A stretch of 16,009 nucleotides of DNA from JBGPHT01 sp041484525 (GCA_041484525.1 JBGPHT010000177.1:1-16009), one strand, 5' to 3'. Numbered from the stretch's first letter, positions 1 to 8,035 are shown. Made by a program: numbers and translations. Notes: a model not told the origin generated them from the sequence alone.

Positions 1-72
1 CCTGGCTCGAGATTGTTGCTCCAGTAATCGCCGCTGTTCGGAGTCCAAAACGATGGGTAGAGCTACGCGCAT
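1..72 (-). CDS. IS630-family transposase, N-terminal fragment (runs off the left edge)
   Basis: Twenty-four codons are visible from an ATG at 70-72, reading MRVALPIVLDSEQRRLLEQQ and continuing SRAR. The pattern of a hydrophobic 'L' strand, 'S/D-x-E-Q/E-R-xx-L-E', then a basic 'S-R-A-R' run is how many IS630 transposases begin, ahead of their helix-turn-helix domain. A strong GGAGG at 81-85 sits 8 nt before the ATG and decides the start. An in-frame upstream extension back to the stop at 133-135 is possible but unneeded. The catalytic DDE domain lies outside the window, so the family call rests on the N-terminus alone. A different helix-turn-helix protein is the alternative. Confidence 0.6.
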   Translation of the reverse strand, partial: MRVALPIVLDSEQRRLLEQQSRAR

Positions 73-80
73 TCCGTCGT

Positions 81-85
81 CCTCC
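81..85 (-). promoter_or_regulatory. Ribosome binding site of the IS630-type transposase
   Basis: GGAGG on the minus strand, 8 nt before the ATG at 70-72. It favours this ATG over an earlier in-frame ATG at 85-87, which overlaps it. Confidence 0.6.
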
Positions 86-132
86 ATTGTAGAGACGGCG
101 CGTAATAGATACTCGTTACGATTTACGACGCA

Positions 133-189
133 CTACACTAGGTCGGGCATAACGGCGGCTGCGAAGAGGAGCACAACTAACGGCTTCAT
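133..189 (-). pseudogene. Truncated secreted-protein gene: signal peptide only
   Basis: An ATG 6 nt after the aspS stop opens MKPLVVLLFAAAVMPDLV, then TAG. This is a classic Sec signal peptide (Lys, hydrophobic core, small residues) with no mature protein. The last codons of aspS supply a GGAAAG that could act as its ribosome binding site, so it looks like the third gene of the hisS-aspS operon. The reading frame continues without another stop into the transposase frame, so the stop at 133-135 probably belongs to inserted DNA. The likeliest history is insertion of the IS630-type element at a TA inside the signal peptide region. A chance short ORF cannot be excluded. Confidence 0.45.
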
Positions 190-195
190 GGGTTC

Positions 196-1977
196 TTACT
201 TTCCGGGCGCGCGAATGGCGATGCCCAATTCCCGCAATTGGCGCTCGGGAACGGATGACGGAGCGTCGCACATCAAGTCTGTACCGCGCGCGGTTTTGGG
301 GAACGGGATCACGTCGCGGATCGACGTTTCACCTGCCAGGATCATTACAAGGCGATCGAGTCCCAGAGCGATTCCGCCATGCGGGGGAGCGCCGTACTCG
401 AGCGCGTCGAGCAGGAATCCGAACTTCTGGCGCGCTTCTTCATCGCTTAGGCCGAGCGCGGCGAACACCGTCGTCTGCACGTCGCGGCGATGGATACGAA
501 TCGAGCCGGAGCCCAGCTCGGTGCCGTTCAGCACCAGGTCGTAGGATTTCGCGCGGCAATGGGCGGGGTCGCTGGTCAACTTGTCCAGGTCTTCGTCGTG
601 CACCGAAGTGAACGGATGATGGGCGGCGTTCCAGCGGCTCTCTTCCTCATCCCACTCGAACATGGGGAAGTCGACCACCCACAGGAACTGAAAATTTTTC
701 GGATCGAGCAGCTTGTGGCGATCGGCGAACTTCTGCGCCAGGTGCAGGCGCAACGCACCGCACGCCTGATATACGGTCTCTTCCGGACGCTGTCCCTTCG
801 GCTGGCCGGCCCAGGCGGCCAGCACCAGCAGGTCGTTCTCGCCGGCGCCGCAGCGTTCCCGCAACTGCGCCATTGGCGCGGGATAATCGCGCTCCAGCCG
901 CTTGGGGTCGTCGAAAACACGCAGGCCGCGCTCCTGTCCGAACGCCTTGAACTCGTCGCGCTCCTTGCGGCTGGCGGCGCCCGTGCCCGGAATCACGATG
1001 GCCACCATCGGCAGGCCGTTGGCGGCGAGGTCGGGAAGCAGGTCGCCGGCGGGGTGCATGGGCGGGATGCGGCAGTCGGGCTTATCGCTGCCGTAGCGGC
1101 GCATGGCCTCGGCATAACTGAGGCGCGGAAACGGCGCTTCGACCTTGTAGCCGGCCACCTGGCACACGCGCACGATCAGCGGCTCGATCGTTTCGAAGAT
1201 GGTCTCCTGCTGCGGGAACGACATCTCGATGTCGATCTGGGTGAACTCCGGCTGGCGGTCCGCGCGCAAGTCTTCGTCGCGGAAACAGCGCACGATCTGG
1301 AAATATTTGTCGTAGCCGCCGACCATCAGGAGCTGCTTGAAGATCTGCGGCGATTGCGGCAGCGCGTAGAAACAGCCGGGCTGGACGCGGCTCGGCACCA
1401 GGTAATCGCGCGCGCCCTCGGGCGTCGAACGCGTCATGAACGGCGTTTCGATTTCGAGGAAGCCCTGGGAATACAGGGACTCGCGCACGGCGAACGTGAC
1501 CTTCGAGCGCAGGATGATGTTGCGCTGCATCTGGGGGCGGCGCAGATCGATGTAGCGGTACTTGAGGCGCACGTCCTCGGCGACGTCCACCTGTTCCTCC
1601 ATGGGGAACGGGGGCGTGCGCGACTCGTTGAGAATCCACACGCGCGCGGCGACGATTTCAATCTCGCCGGTCGCCATTTTGGGATTGATCGCGCCCTCGG
1701 CGCGCGGCGCCACCTTGCCTTCGACGGCGACAACGTACTCGGGGCGCACCTCTTCGGCACGCTTGTGGACGGCGGGCTCGACGTCCTCGTAAAAGCAAAT
1801 CTGCGTAATGCCATCGCGGTCGCGCAGGTCGACGAAGATGACGCCGCCGTGATCGCGGCGGCGATGCACCCAGCCCATGAGCACGACGGTCTTGCCGGCG
1901 TCCGCGGCGCGTAGCTCGCCGCAGGTGTTGGTGCGTTTCAAGTCGCCCAGAAAATCCAGTGCAACGGAAGTTTCCAT
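196..1977 (-). CDS. aspS: Aspartyl-tRNA synthetase (aspS), probably the nondiscriminating type
   Basis: A 593-aa class II aminoacyl-tRNA synthetase that charges tRNA-Asp in the cytosol; the length is normal for the bacterial form. The N-terminal OB-fold anticodon-binding domain covers about residues 15-110, with TNTCGELR and GWVHRRRDHGG. The catalytic domain follows: motif 1 region (FLEIETPFMTRSTPEGARDY, 173-192), motif 2 (RCFRDEDLRADRQPEFTQID, 230-249), a GAD insertion (about 300-415) and motif 3 (GIALGLDRLVMIL, 535-547, with R542). The 'DHGG' His43 is the residue associated with nondiscriminating AspRS, which also makes Asp-tRNA-Asn for GatCAB; this assignment is inferred. The ATG start is 11 nt after the hisS stop and leaves the usual short leader before the OB fold. 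No good ribosome binding site precedes it, so it may be translated by coupling to hisS. Confidence 0.97.
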   Translation of the reverse strand: METSVALDFLGDLKRTNTCGELRAADAGKTVVLMGWVHRRRDHGGVIFVDLRDRDGITQICFYEDVEPAVHKRAEEVRPEYVVAVEGKVAPRAEGAINPKMATGEIEIVAARVWILNESRTPPFPMEEQVDVAEDVRLKYRYIDLRRPQMQRNIILRSKVTFAVRESLYSQGFLEIETPFMTRSTPEGARDYLVPSRVQPGCFYALPQSPQIFKQLLMVGGYDKYFQIVRCFRDEDLRADRQPEFTQIDIEMSFPQQETIFETIEPLIVRVCQVAGYKVEAPFPRLSYAEAMRRYGSDKPDCRIPPMHPAGDLLPDLAANGLPMVAIVIPGTGAASRKERDEFKAFGQERGLRVFDDPKRLERDYPAPMAQLRERCGAGENDLLVLAAWAGQPKGQRPEETVYQACGALRLHLAQKFADRHKLLDPKNFQFLWVVDFPMFEWDEEESRWNAAHHPFTSVHDEDLDKLTSDPAHCRAKSYDLVLNGTELGSGSIRIHRRDVQTTVFAALGLSDEEARQKFGFLLDALEYGAPPHGGIALGLDRLVMILAGETSIRDVIPFPKTARGTDLMCDAPSSVPERQLRELGIAIRAPGK

Positions 1978-1988
1978 ATCGGTTGTAT

Positions 1989-3230
1989 TCAGTTTCGCGC
2001 CGCGGCGAGCCGGGCGGCGATTTCGTCACGTGTCAATTGTTCCTGCACGCCCGTGGACATGTTCTTGAGCGCATAGCGCCCTGCGGCCATTTCGTTGTCG
2101 CCGACGATCAGCGCGAAGCGGGCGCCCAGCTTGTTGGCCAGCTCCATGGCGCGTTTCAGCTTGCCTTCGACGAGCTCGACAATGACGCCGCCCTTGCGGA
2201 AATCGCGCGCCATCACGGCGGCGTGCCGCAGCGCGGGTTCGCCCAGCGGGGCGATGAACAGATCGAGCGGCGTGGTCGCCGGCTCGCCTTCGACGCCGAT
2301 CACCAGGCGGTCCTCGCCGATGGAGAATCCGATGCCCGGCGAGTGCACTTTCGAACCCAGCGATTCGGCCAGCCCATCGTAGCGGCCGCCGCCCAGCACG
2401 GAGTTCTGCGCGCCGAGCGAGCCGTGGACCACTTCGAAGGTGGTGCGCATGTAATAGTCGAGACCGCGAACCAGGCGCGGGCGCACTTCGTATTCGATGC
2501 CGAGGTCCGTCAGGTACTGCTTCACGGCGTCGAAGTGCGCGCGGCAGGCGTCGCAGAGGCAATTGGTGATGTGCGGCAGTTTCTCGATGATGGGCTGATC
2601 GGCTTCGATCTTGCAATCCAACACGCGCAGCGGATTGGTCTCGGCGCGACGCTGGCAATCGCCGCACATTTGGGACGCGACGGCTCTGAGTTCCTGGCGC
2701 AAGAGCTCGATGTACTGCGGCCGGCAGTTGTGGTCGCCGACGGAATTGAGCAGCAGTTGAAAGCCGGTGAGCCCGGCGGCCTTCAGGACTTCGATGACCA
2801 GCTCGATCACCTCGGCATCGACGGCCGGCGATTCCGAGCCGATGGCCTCGGCGCCGATCTGGTAGAACTGCCGGTAGCGGCCCTTCTGCGGACGCTCGCG
2901 CCGGAACATGGGTCCGATGTAGTACAGTTTCTGCACGCCCACGCGCTGGTCGAGGCGGTGCTCGATGTAGGCGCGAATCACCGAGGCGGTGTTCTCAGGA
3001 CGCAGCGTGAGCGAGGTTCCGTGGTCGTCGAAGGTGTACATTTCCTTGGTGACGATGTCGGTGTCGGCGCCCACGCCGCGCGCGAATAACTGCGTTTCTT
3101 CGAGGATCGGCGTACGAATCTCGTGGTAGTTGTAGGCCCGGAAAACGGCGCGCGCAGCCGCTTCCACCCGATTCCAAACTTCAGTGGATGGAGGCAGTAA
3201 ATCCCTGGTTCCTTTGACGGCTTTTATCAA
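1989..3230 (-). CDS. hisS: Histidyl-tRNA synthetase (hisS), TTG start
   Basis: A 413-aa class II synthetase for tRNA-His with every expected block. These are the N-terminal KAVKGTRDLLPP, motif 2 GPMFRRERPQKGRYRQFYQ (106-124), the histidine-binding RGLDYYMRTTFE (255-266) with the GGGRYDGL loop (280-287), motif 3 near GFSIGEDRLV (301-310), and the C-terminal anticodon-binding domain (about 325-410). Residues 189-229 hold paired cysteines (CGDC, then NCLCDAC) typical of the insertion domain. The start is TTG (3228-3230), because a TGA lies in frame upstream and no ATG fits the conserved N-terminus. No strong ribosome binding site is visible. It is the first gene of the hisS-aspS pair and diverges from the S9 peptidase gene. 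Confidence 0.96.
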   Translation of the reverse strand: MIKAVKGTRDLLPPSTEVWNRVEAAARAVFRAYNYHEIRTPILEETQLFARGVGADTDIVTKEMYTFDDHGTSLTLRPENTASVIRAYIEHRLDQRVGVQKLYYIGPMFRRERPQKGRYRQFYQIGAEAIGSESPAVDAEVIELVIEVLKAAGLTGFQLLLNSVGDHNCRPQYIELLRQELRAVASQMCGDCQRRAETNPLRVLDCKIEADQPIIEKLPHITNCLCDACRAHFDAVKQYLTDLGIEYEVRPRLVRGLDYYMRTTFEVVHGSLGAQNSVLGGGRYDGLAESLGSKVHSPGIGFSIGEDRLVIGVEGEPATTPLDLFIAPLGEPALRHAAVMARDFRKGGVIVELVEGKLKRAMELANKLGARFALIVGDNEMAAGRYALKNMSTGVQEQLTRDEIAARLAAARN

Positions 3231-3247
3231 GGTAGTTGGAAACTTTC

Positions 3248-3256
3248 ATGCTAACA
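3248..3256 (-). promoter_or_regulatory. Possible extended -10 promoter of hisS
   Basis: On the minus strand the 9-mer TGTTAGCAT fits an extended -10 (TGn followed by TAnnAT). It would start transcripts about 10 nt before the TTG codon. No convincing -35 hexamer is seen. It is supported only by motif and position. Confidence 0.3.
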
Positions 3257-3310
3257 TGGCGCCGCCACGAAGCGACGCGCCGACACCGGGGCCGACGGCG
3301 CACCCGGCGT

Positions 3311-3316
3311 TACAAT
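3311..3316 (+). promoter_or_regulatory. -10-like hexamer, S9 peptidase gene (near-leaderless start)
   Basis: TACAAT (5 of 6 with TATAAT) ends exactly 8 nt before the ATG at 3325, so transcription would begin at or within 2 nt of the start codon. The only G-rich stretch (GGGG at 3318-3321) is 3 nt from the ATG, too close for a normal Shine-Dalgarno site. The same spacing recurs at two other genes in this window. Confidence 0.45.
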
Positions 3317-3324
3317 CGGGGTGT

Positions 3325-5349
3325 ATGCGGCGTGTCCTCGTTCTCTTTCTGGCCGCCTCGGCGATGCTTGTCGCCCAGATGCGGCCGTTTGACGTCAACG
3401 CCCTGATGGAGCTGAAACGGATCGGCGATCCACAGATCTCTCCCGATAGTAAGTGGGTCATTTTTACGGTCCAAAGTGTCGACGTGGCGGCCAACAAAAA
3501 GCCGCTGCAGATCTGGATCGTGCCCCTCGAGGGCGGCTCGCCGCGGCAGATCACACGCGACGGCGAGGCCAATCAGCGGGCGCGATGGTCGCCCGATTCC
3601 AAGCGGATCGCGTACATCTCGGACCGCGGGGGCTTGTCGCAGATCTGGCTGATGGATGCGGACGGCGGCAATCCCAAGCAGGTGACGAATCTCTCCACCG
3701 AGGCGGATGGCGTGCTCTATTCGCCCGACGGCAAGAACCTGCTGTTCACCAGCGAAGTTCATCCGGAATGCGGCGCCGATGACGCCTGCAATAAGAAACT
3801 CCTCGATGCCGAGAAGGACAGCAAGGTGCGCGCGCGCATCTACACCGAATTGCTCTACCGGCATTGGACCAGGTGGCAAACCAAGCGGCGCAGCCACCTG
3901 TTGATCATCCCTGTAAGAGGAGGCGCGGCCAAAGATCTGACGCCGGGGATTCACGATGTTCCGCCGTTTTCACTCGGCGGCCCCGACGATTACGACATCT
4001 CGCCCGACGGGTCCGAAGTCTGCTATTCGATGAACGCGGACCCGGTGCCCGCCACCAGCACCAACGCGGACCTGTACGTGGTCGCCACGGCCGGCGGCCC
4101 GTCGCGCAAGATCACCTACACGCCCGGCGCCGATTCCAGCCCGAGATATTCTCCTGACGGCAAGTACATCGCCTGGCGCGCGCAGATCAAGGCCGGCTAC
4201 GAGAGCGACCGCTGGCGTCTGGAAGTGCTGGAACGCTCGACCGGCAGGATCACGGTCCTCACCGACAATGTCGACCGCTGGGTGAACAGCTTCACCTGGT
4301 CGCCCGATTCCGCCAGCCTCTTCTTCACCACCAATGACCGTGGCCGCCAGGCGATCCAGTTGATGTATGTCACCGGGGGCTCGGTGCGCGTGGCGGCCAG
4401 CGGCGACAGCGAACTCGACGATATGCAGTTGACGCGCGACGGCAAGACCATGGTCTACACGCAGCAGACTGGCGTCTCCCCGGTCGAGATCTATCGCGGG
4501 TCGTCGAGCGGCGGCGCGCCCGTGGCGCTGACACATCTCAACGACGCGACGCTCAACGGGTACCAGTTCTCGCCGCTCGAGGAGTTCTGGGTGAACAGCA
4601 CGGATGGCACGCGCGTTCACAGTTTCATCGTGAAGCCGTACGGATTTCGCGAAGGTCAGAAATACCCGGTGGTGTTCCTGATCCATGGCGGGCCGCAGGG
4701 TTTCTGGGGACACGCGTGGACGTATCGCTGGAATTCGCAGATTTTCGCCGCCGCCGGCTACGTGGTGGTGATGCCGAATCCGCGCGGCTCCACCGGATAC
4801 GGGCAGAAGTTCGTCGACGAGATCAATAACGATTGGGGCGGGCGCGCCTACGACGACATCATGGCCGTCGCCGACCATGTCGCGGCCAACGTCCCGTACG
4901 GCGATTCGAGTAAGATGACCGCCGCCGGCGCCTCTTACGGTGGCTACATGATCGATTGGATCCTCGGCCACACGCAGCGCTTTAAGGCGCTGGTCTCGCA
5001 CGACGGCGTCTACGATATGCCGAGCGAGTTCGGCGCCACCGAGGAACTATGGTTCCCGATCTGGGAGATGGGCGGCACGCCGTGGGACAAGCCCGAAGAG
5101 TATGCGCGCTGGTCGCCGAGCCACTACGTGAAGGACTTCCGTACGCCGACGCTGGTGGTTCACGGCGAGCAGGATTTCCGCGTGCCGTACACGCAGGGGC
5201 TGCAGCTCTTTACTGCGCTCCAAATGCAAAAGGTTCCCTCCAAACTTTTGCTGTTCCCGGATGAAGGGCACTGGGTGCTCAAGCCGCAGAACAGCATACT
5301 CTGGTACAAGACCGTCCTCGACTGGCTGGATTCCTGGTCAAAAAAGTGA
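3325..5349 (+). CDS. Secreted S9-family (prolyl oligopeptidase / acylaminoacyl-peptidase type) serine peptidase
   Basis: With the ATG at 3325 the product is 674 aa and opens with a clean signal peptide (MRRVLVLFLAASAMLVAQ). The open frame extends 47 codons further upstream, but that part is low-complexity, overlaps hisS and hides the signal peptide. Residues about 30-420 are a TolB/WD40-like beta-propeller, visible as repeated 'SPDGK'/'SPDSK' blades. Residues about 430-674 are an alpha/beta hydrolase with Ser537 in GASYGG, Asp617 in HGEQDFRVP and His649 in DEGHW, plus the oxyanion-side HGGPQ (454-458). It should cleave short peptides outside the cytoplasm. It overlaps the next gene by 4 bp and diverges from hisS. 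The precise S9 subfamily is not resolved; S9C dipeptidyl peptidase-like is likeliest. Confidence 0.93.
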   Translation: MRRVLVLFLAASAMLVAQMRPFDVNALMELKRIGDPQISPDSKWVIFTVQSVDVAANKKPLQIWIVPLEGGSPRQITRDGEANQRARWSPDSKRIAYISDRGGLSQIWLMDADGGNPKQVTNLSTEADGVLYSPDGKNLLFTSEVHPECGADDACNKKLLDAEKDSKVRARIYTELLYRHWTRWQTKRRSHLLIIPVRGGAAKDLTPGIHDVPPFSLGGPDDYDISPDGSEVCYSMNADPVPATSTNADLYVVATAGGPSRKITYTPGADSSPRYSPDGKYIAWRAQIKAGYESDRWRLEVLERSTGRITVLTDNVDRWVNSFTWSPDSASLFFTTNDRGRQAIQLMYVTGGSVRVAASGDSELDDMQLTRDGKTMVYTQQTGVSPVEIYRGSSSGGAPVALTHLNDATLNGYQFSPLEEFWVNSTDGTRVHSFIVKPYGFREGQKYPVVFLIHGGPQGFWGHAWTYRWNSQIFAAAGYVVVMPNPRGSTGYGQKFVDEINNDWGGRAYDDIMAVADHVAANVPYGDSSKMTAAGASYGGYMIDWILGHTQRFKALVSHDGVYDMPSEFGATEELWFPIWEMGGTPWDKPEEYARWSPSHYVKDFRTPTLVVHGEQDFRVPYTQGLQLFTALQMQKVPSKLLLFPDEGHWVLKPQNSILWYKTVLDWLDSWSKK

Positions 5350-6725
5350 AAGCAATTGTCATCATTCTCGTTCTGGCGCTGTTTGGCGCCGTGGCGCTGT
5401 TCTTCATCTCCGCCGAAACGCCGGCGGTGACTGTGACGCCGGCGGTGAAGACCATCGGGATCAGCACGCCCGTCACGGTCCACATCGCGGACCCGCACGG
5501 TGTGCGGCGCCTGGATGCTTACCTGGAGCAGAACGGCGCGCGTTATCCGCTGCATAGCGAGACGGCGCCACCCACGCGGCTCTTCTGGAAACGGCACGAG
5601 CCGGCGCGCACCGTTACCTTCGAGGCGGGCAAGAACAAGGCGCCGAATCTCAAGGAGGGCAAGGCGCGGCTGGTGGTGGAAGCGGTCTCGAACGATCTGC
5701 GCGGCGGTACCGGAACGGCGGCGGCCGATGTGGACGTGATCCTGGCGGCGCCGCGCGTCATCCCCGATGATGCGCAGCACTACATCAACCAGGGCGGCAT
5801 GGAACTGGTGACGTTCGCGGTCAGTGGGTCGTGGGACGAGGCGGGCGTGAGGGTAGGCAAGTACACGTTCCGCAGCTTTCCGCTTCCGGGCAAGCCGGCG
5901 GACCAGCGCTTCGCCATGTTCGGTTACCCCTGGGACCTGCCGCCCGACATCACGCCCGTGGTCTACGCGCGCAATCGGGCCGGCACCGAGGCCACTGGGC
6001 GCTTCTGGTTCAAGCTGTTCCCGAAGAAATTCCGGGTGCGCGATTTCGAGCTGACGGATGCGCTCATGGAAAAGCTGGTGACGTCAGTGGACCCCACCGG
6101 CCAGCTCGTGCCGGGGCCGGACACGCTCTCGCGGTTCCTCAAGATCAACGGCGCCATGCGGCAGAAGAACAATCAGCAGCTTTACGATCTGCGTTCGAAG
6201 ACCGAGGAGAAGATCCTGTGGGACGGCCCCTTCATTCACTACGGAAAGGAAGAAGCCGATTTCGCTGACGTGCGCAATTTCATTTATCGCGGCACGAAGG
6301 TGGACCAGCAGGTACACCTCGGCTTCGATTTGTCGGATGTACAGAACGCGCCGGTGAATGCCGCCAACGACGGCCGCGTGGTCTGGGCGGCGGACCTCGG
6401 CATCTTCGGCAACTGCATCGTGCTCGACCACGGCTACGCGCTGCAATCCATTTACGGGCACCTGCGCCAGATCGATGTCAAGGTGGGCGACATGGTGAAG
6501 AAGGGCCAGAAGATGGGGATCGCGGGACAGACCGGCTTCGCGGGCGGCGTCCACGTGCACTTCAGCATGCAGGTTGACGGCGTGCAGGTGAACCCGCGCG
6601 AATGGTGGGATGAGCACTGGATCCGCGACCGCATCCTGGCGAAGCTGGATCCGGACAAGGCGGCGCAGATTCACACGCAGGTGGGCGCACCGCGCGCGCC
6701 GCGTGGATCGAAGAAGAAAAAATAG
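5346..6725 (+). CDS. Membrane-anchored M23 (LytM-type) metallopeptidase
   Basis: A 459-aa protein starting at GTG, whose start overlaps the TGA of the S9 gene (GTGA, 5346-5349), so translation is probably coupled. Residues 4-22 are a hydrophobic signal anchor. About 25-290 is a long extracytoplasmic region of unassigned fold, perhaps Ig-like in its first half. The C-terminal M23 domain (about 315-425) shows the zinc ligands His324 and Asp328 in HLGFD and His405 in HVHF, with His372 (YGHL) and His403 as catalytic-site histidines. These enzymes cut peptide crosslinks of peptidoglycan. The protein ends in a Lys-rich tail (GSKKKK). The pairing with a secreted S9 peptidase suggests a joint extracellular degradation or cell-wall role, which is inferred. 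Confidence 0.88.
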   Translation: MKAIVIILVLALFGAVALFFISAETPAVTVTPAVKTIGISTPVTVHIADPHGVRRLDAYLEQNGARYPLHSETAPPTRLFWKRHEPARTVTFEAGKNKAPNLKEGKARLVVEAVSNDLRGGTGTAAADVDVILAAPRVIPDDAQHYINQGGMELVTFAVSGSWDEAGVRVGKYTFRSFPLPGKPADQRFAMFGYPWDLPPDITPVVYARNRAGTEATGRFWFKLFPKKFRVRDFELTDALMEKLVTSVDPTGQLVPGPDTLSRFLKINGAMRQKNNQQLYDLRSKTEEKILWDGPFIHYGKEEADFADVRNFIYRGTKVDQQVHLGFDLSDVQNAPVNAANDGRVVWAADLGIFGNCIVLDHGYALQSIYGHLRQIDVKVGDMVKKGQKMGIAGQTGFAGGVHVHFSMQVDGVQVNPREWWDEHWIRDRILAKLDPDKAAQIHTQVGAPRAPRGSKKKK

Positions 6726-6755
6726 CGCGGTCTGTATCGGGGCGATGAGCCGACC

Positions 6756-7500
6756 TCACAGATCCGAGAAATGCTGCGAAACGGTTTGCAACCACCCCGG
6801 AGAATCGTTCCACATCCTGTGGCGAGTAACCCGCGGCGCGAAAGGCATCGCGGATCTGGCGCGGCGAGAGACGGGCCAGCAGTCTGCCTATCCACCTCGC
6901 ATCGTCGCGTGGGATGTGCCGGCCGACCCACTCCAGGCGAATCCGGCTGAAGTATTCTTTCGGGTTCACCAGGAAGACAAACATCGGCCGGGCGGGCGCC
7001 TGGAAGTCCACAAAGTCGGCCGTGATCTTGCGGATGAATTTCGAATGGCTATATGAGTCGAAGTTGTCCTTGTCCTTGTCGCCAGGCCAACTGCGTCCGG
7101 CGGATCCAAAACTTGCTCCCAGGTCGCTCACCATGTAGATGCGCTCGGGGCCGTCCTGGTACACCGCATTGTTCTGGTCTTTCAGATCCCCATTGTTGAT
7201 GAGCGCCATCACCACTCTCAATCCGTTCAGCTCACGCGTACCGCTGAACGGACTTTGGCGCCATCGCCAGCTCCCTGTCCTCGTTTCGGCCACTGGCTCT
7301 CTCTCCCACCGCACGTTGTGAACGGAACCATCCGGAGCAACCAACATCTGGCCGCGATGCAGGCGGGCGGGCATTCCGCGAACCGGCAGGTCCCGGACAA
7401 AATGATCTTCATCGGTGTAATAGCCGACAGCCCAGGCAAGGCGTGAGGCTGCGGTTTCCGGCCGTGCCTCGATTCCGAGCTTGACCTTCCACGTCACGCC
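6756..7500 (-). pseudogene. Degraded gene with kinase-like motifs (unnamed acidobacterial family), 5' part missing
   Basis: The long frame begins mid-protein at HGVTWKVKLGIEARPE, with no signal peptide or N-terminal domain. It continues with REL-NGLRVVMALINNGDLKDQN and YMVSDLGASFG, and ends with an ARWIGRLLARLSPRQIRDAF block followed by AAGYSPQDVE. I recall similar proteins in acidobacterial genomes but know no name. The DLKDQN (Asp/Lys/Asn) and SDLG (Asp/Gly) pair, plus VKLG and a downstream Glu, resemble the catalytic loop, metal loop and ATP-lysine of atypical kinases; this is inference. Near the 3' end the frame runs on about 60 codons into antisense M23 sequence. A one-base shift instead gives QHFSDL and a stop at 6756-6758, so a second frameshift is likely. 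Its 5' side is fused to otsB remains. Confidence 0.6.
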
Positions 7501-7504
7501 GTGG

Positions 7505-8035
7505 CATGATCTCGAAGACCTTCCTTCCCGGATTCAGGCGAAATAATCCGCCGGCGCCAGCGACAGCCATACGAGCGGCTCTTTCGATCCGATGTCTTGA
7601 CTCCGCGGCCTGGCGATCATGGATGCTCGCAGTCAATCCTTTGAACTCCACGATCGCCCGGCTATCGGCCGAAGCTGAGCAGCGAGTTGCTCGCAAAGTT
7701 GCTCCAGTTGCTTCCGCCGGGACGAAGCCACCGATTCGACGAAACGAAGACTTCGGCCGAAAATCTCGAGCCCATGATTTCCCGCATAGATGAGGCCGTT
7801 CAGGCGGATGCGGGCATAGAGATCCTCGACGGCACGGCCGCTGATGATCGTAGTCACCAGAAAATCCCGGTTCGATATCAGGGTCAACGTTTCCGTAGTC
7901 GCCGGATCCAGCCGGGGTGAAGCGGGATTCGGCTCAATCGGCACCAGTGTGCCGTCAAAATCCAAGAACAAGGAAACGCAGACCGCGCTGTTGAATGCGG
8001 TCCTTGACTTCAGATAGAATTTGCAGGAGAGACAT
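7505..8035 (-). pseudogene. otsB: Trehalose-6-phosphate phosphatase (otsB) remnant, frameshifted and 3'-truncated
   Basis: Three reading frames must be joined to follow this HAD-family phosphatase. Frame 1 starts at an ATG (8033-8035), MSLLQILSEVKDRIQQRGLR, and hits TGA. Frame 2 takes over near 7972 with FLDFDGTLVPIEP (the HAD nucleophile motif DxDGT), runs through TIISGRAVEDL and YAGNHGLEIFG, and stops at 7633. Frame 3 takes over near 7656-7660 with AIVEFKGLTASIH and ends in GLFRLNPGRKVFEI. The catalytic C-terminal part with GDDxTDEDxF is missing; the next sequence belongs to another gene. The enzyme would convert trehalose-6-phosphate to trehalose but cannot be functional here. Sequencing error could explain one shift, but not the missing 3' third. 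Confidence 0.75.

Larger units (their letters stand above)
1..138 (-). mobile_element. IS630-type insertion sequence, one end (partial)
   Basis: The segment contains the 5' start of an IS630-like transposase read leftward off the window. IS630 elements are known to target and duplicate TA. The TA at 139-140, inside the preceding truncated ORF, is a natural candidate boundary; a second TA at 134-135 is the alternative. The outer boundary is inferred, since the other end of the element is not visible to match inverted repeats. Confidence 0.5.

Noticed and set aside
53..544. A 163-codon plus-strand ORF at the left edge
   Set aside because: It is antisense to the 3' end of aspS and to the transposase start, with Ser/Arg-rich shadow composition.
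490..1914. A 474-codon plus-strand frame opposite aspS, and a 376-codon one opposite hisS
   Set aside because: Both lie opposite essential genes with clear motifs and show His/Arg/Leu-rich shadow composition.
6731..6762. Possible hairpin after the M23 gene (TCTGT ... ACAGA)
   Set aside because: The stem is short and interrupted and has no T run; it overlaps the end of the kinase-like remnant.
7390..7425. TDEDHF in the kinase-like remnant, which resembles the OtsB motif GDDxTDEDxF
   Set aside because: It lacks the preceding GDD, and the flanking residues fit the unnamed family rather than OtsB. The match is probably coincidence, though it briefly suggested that the fusion was one shifted otsB.
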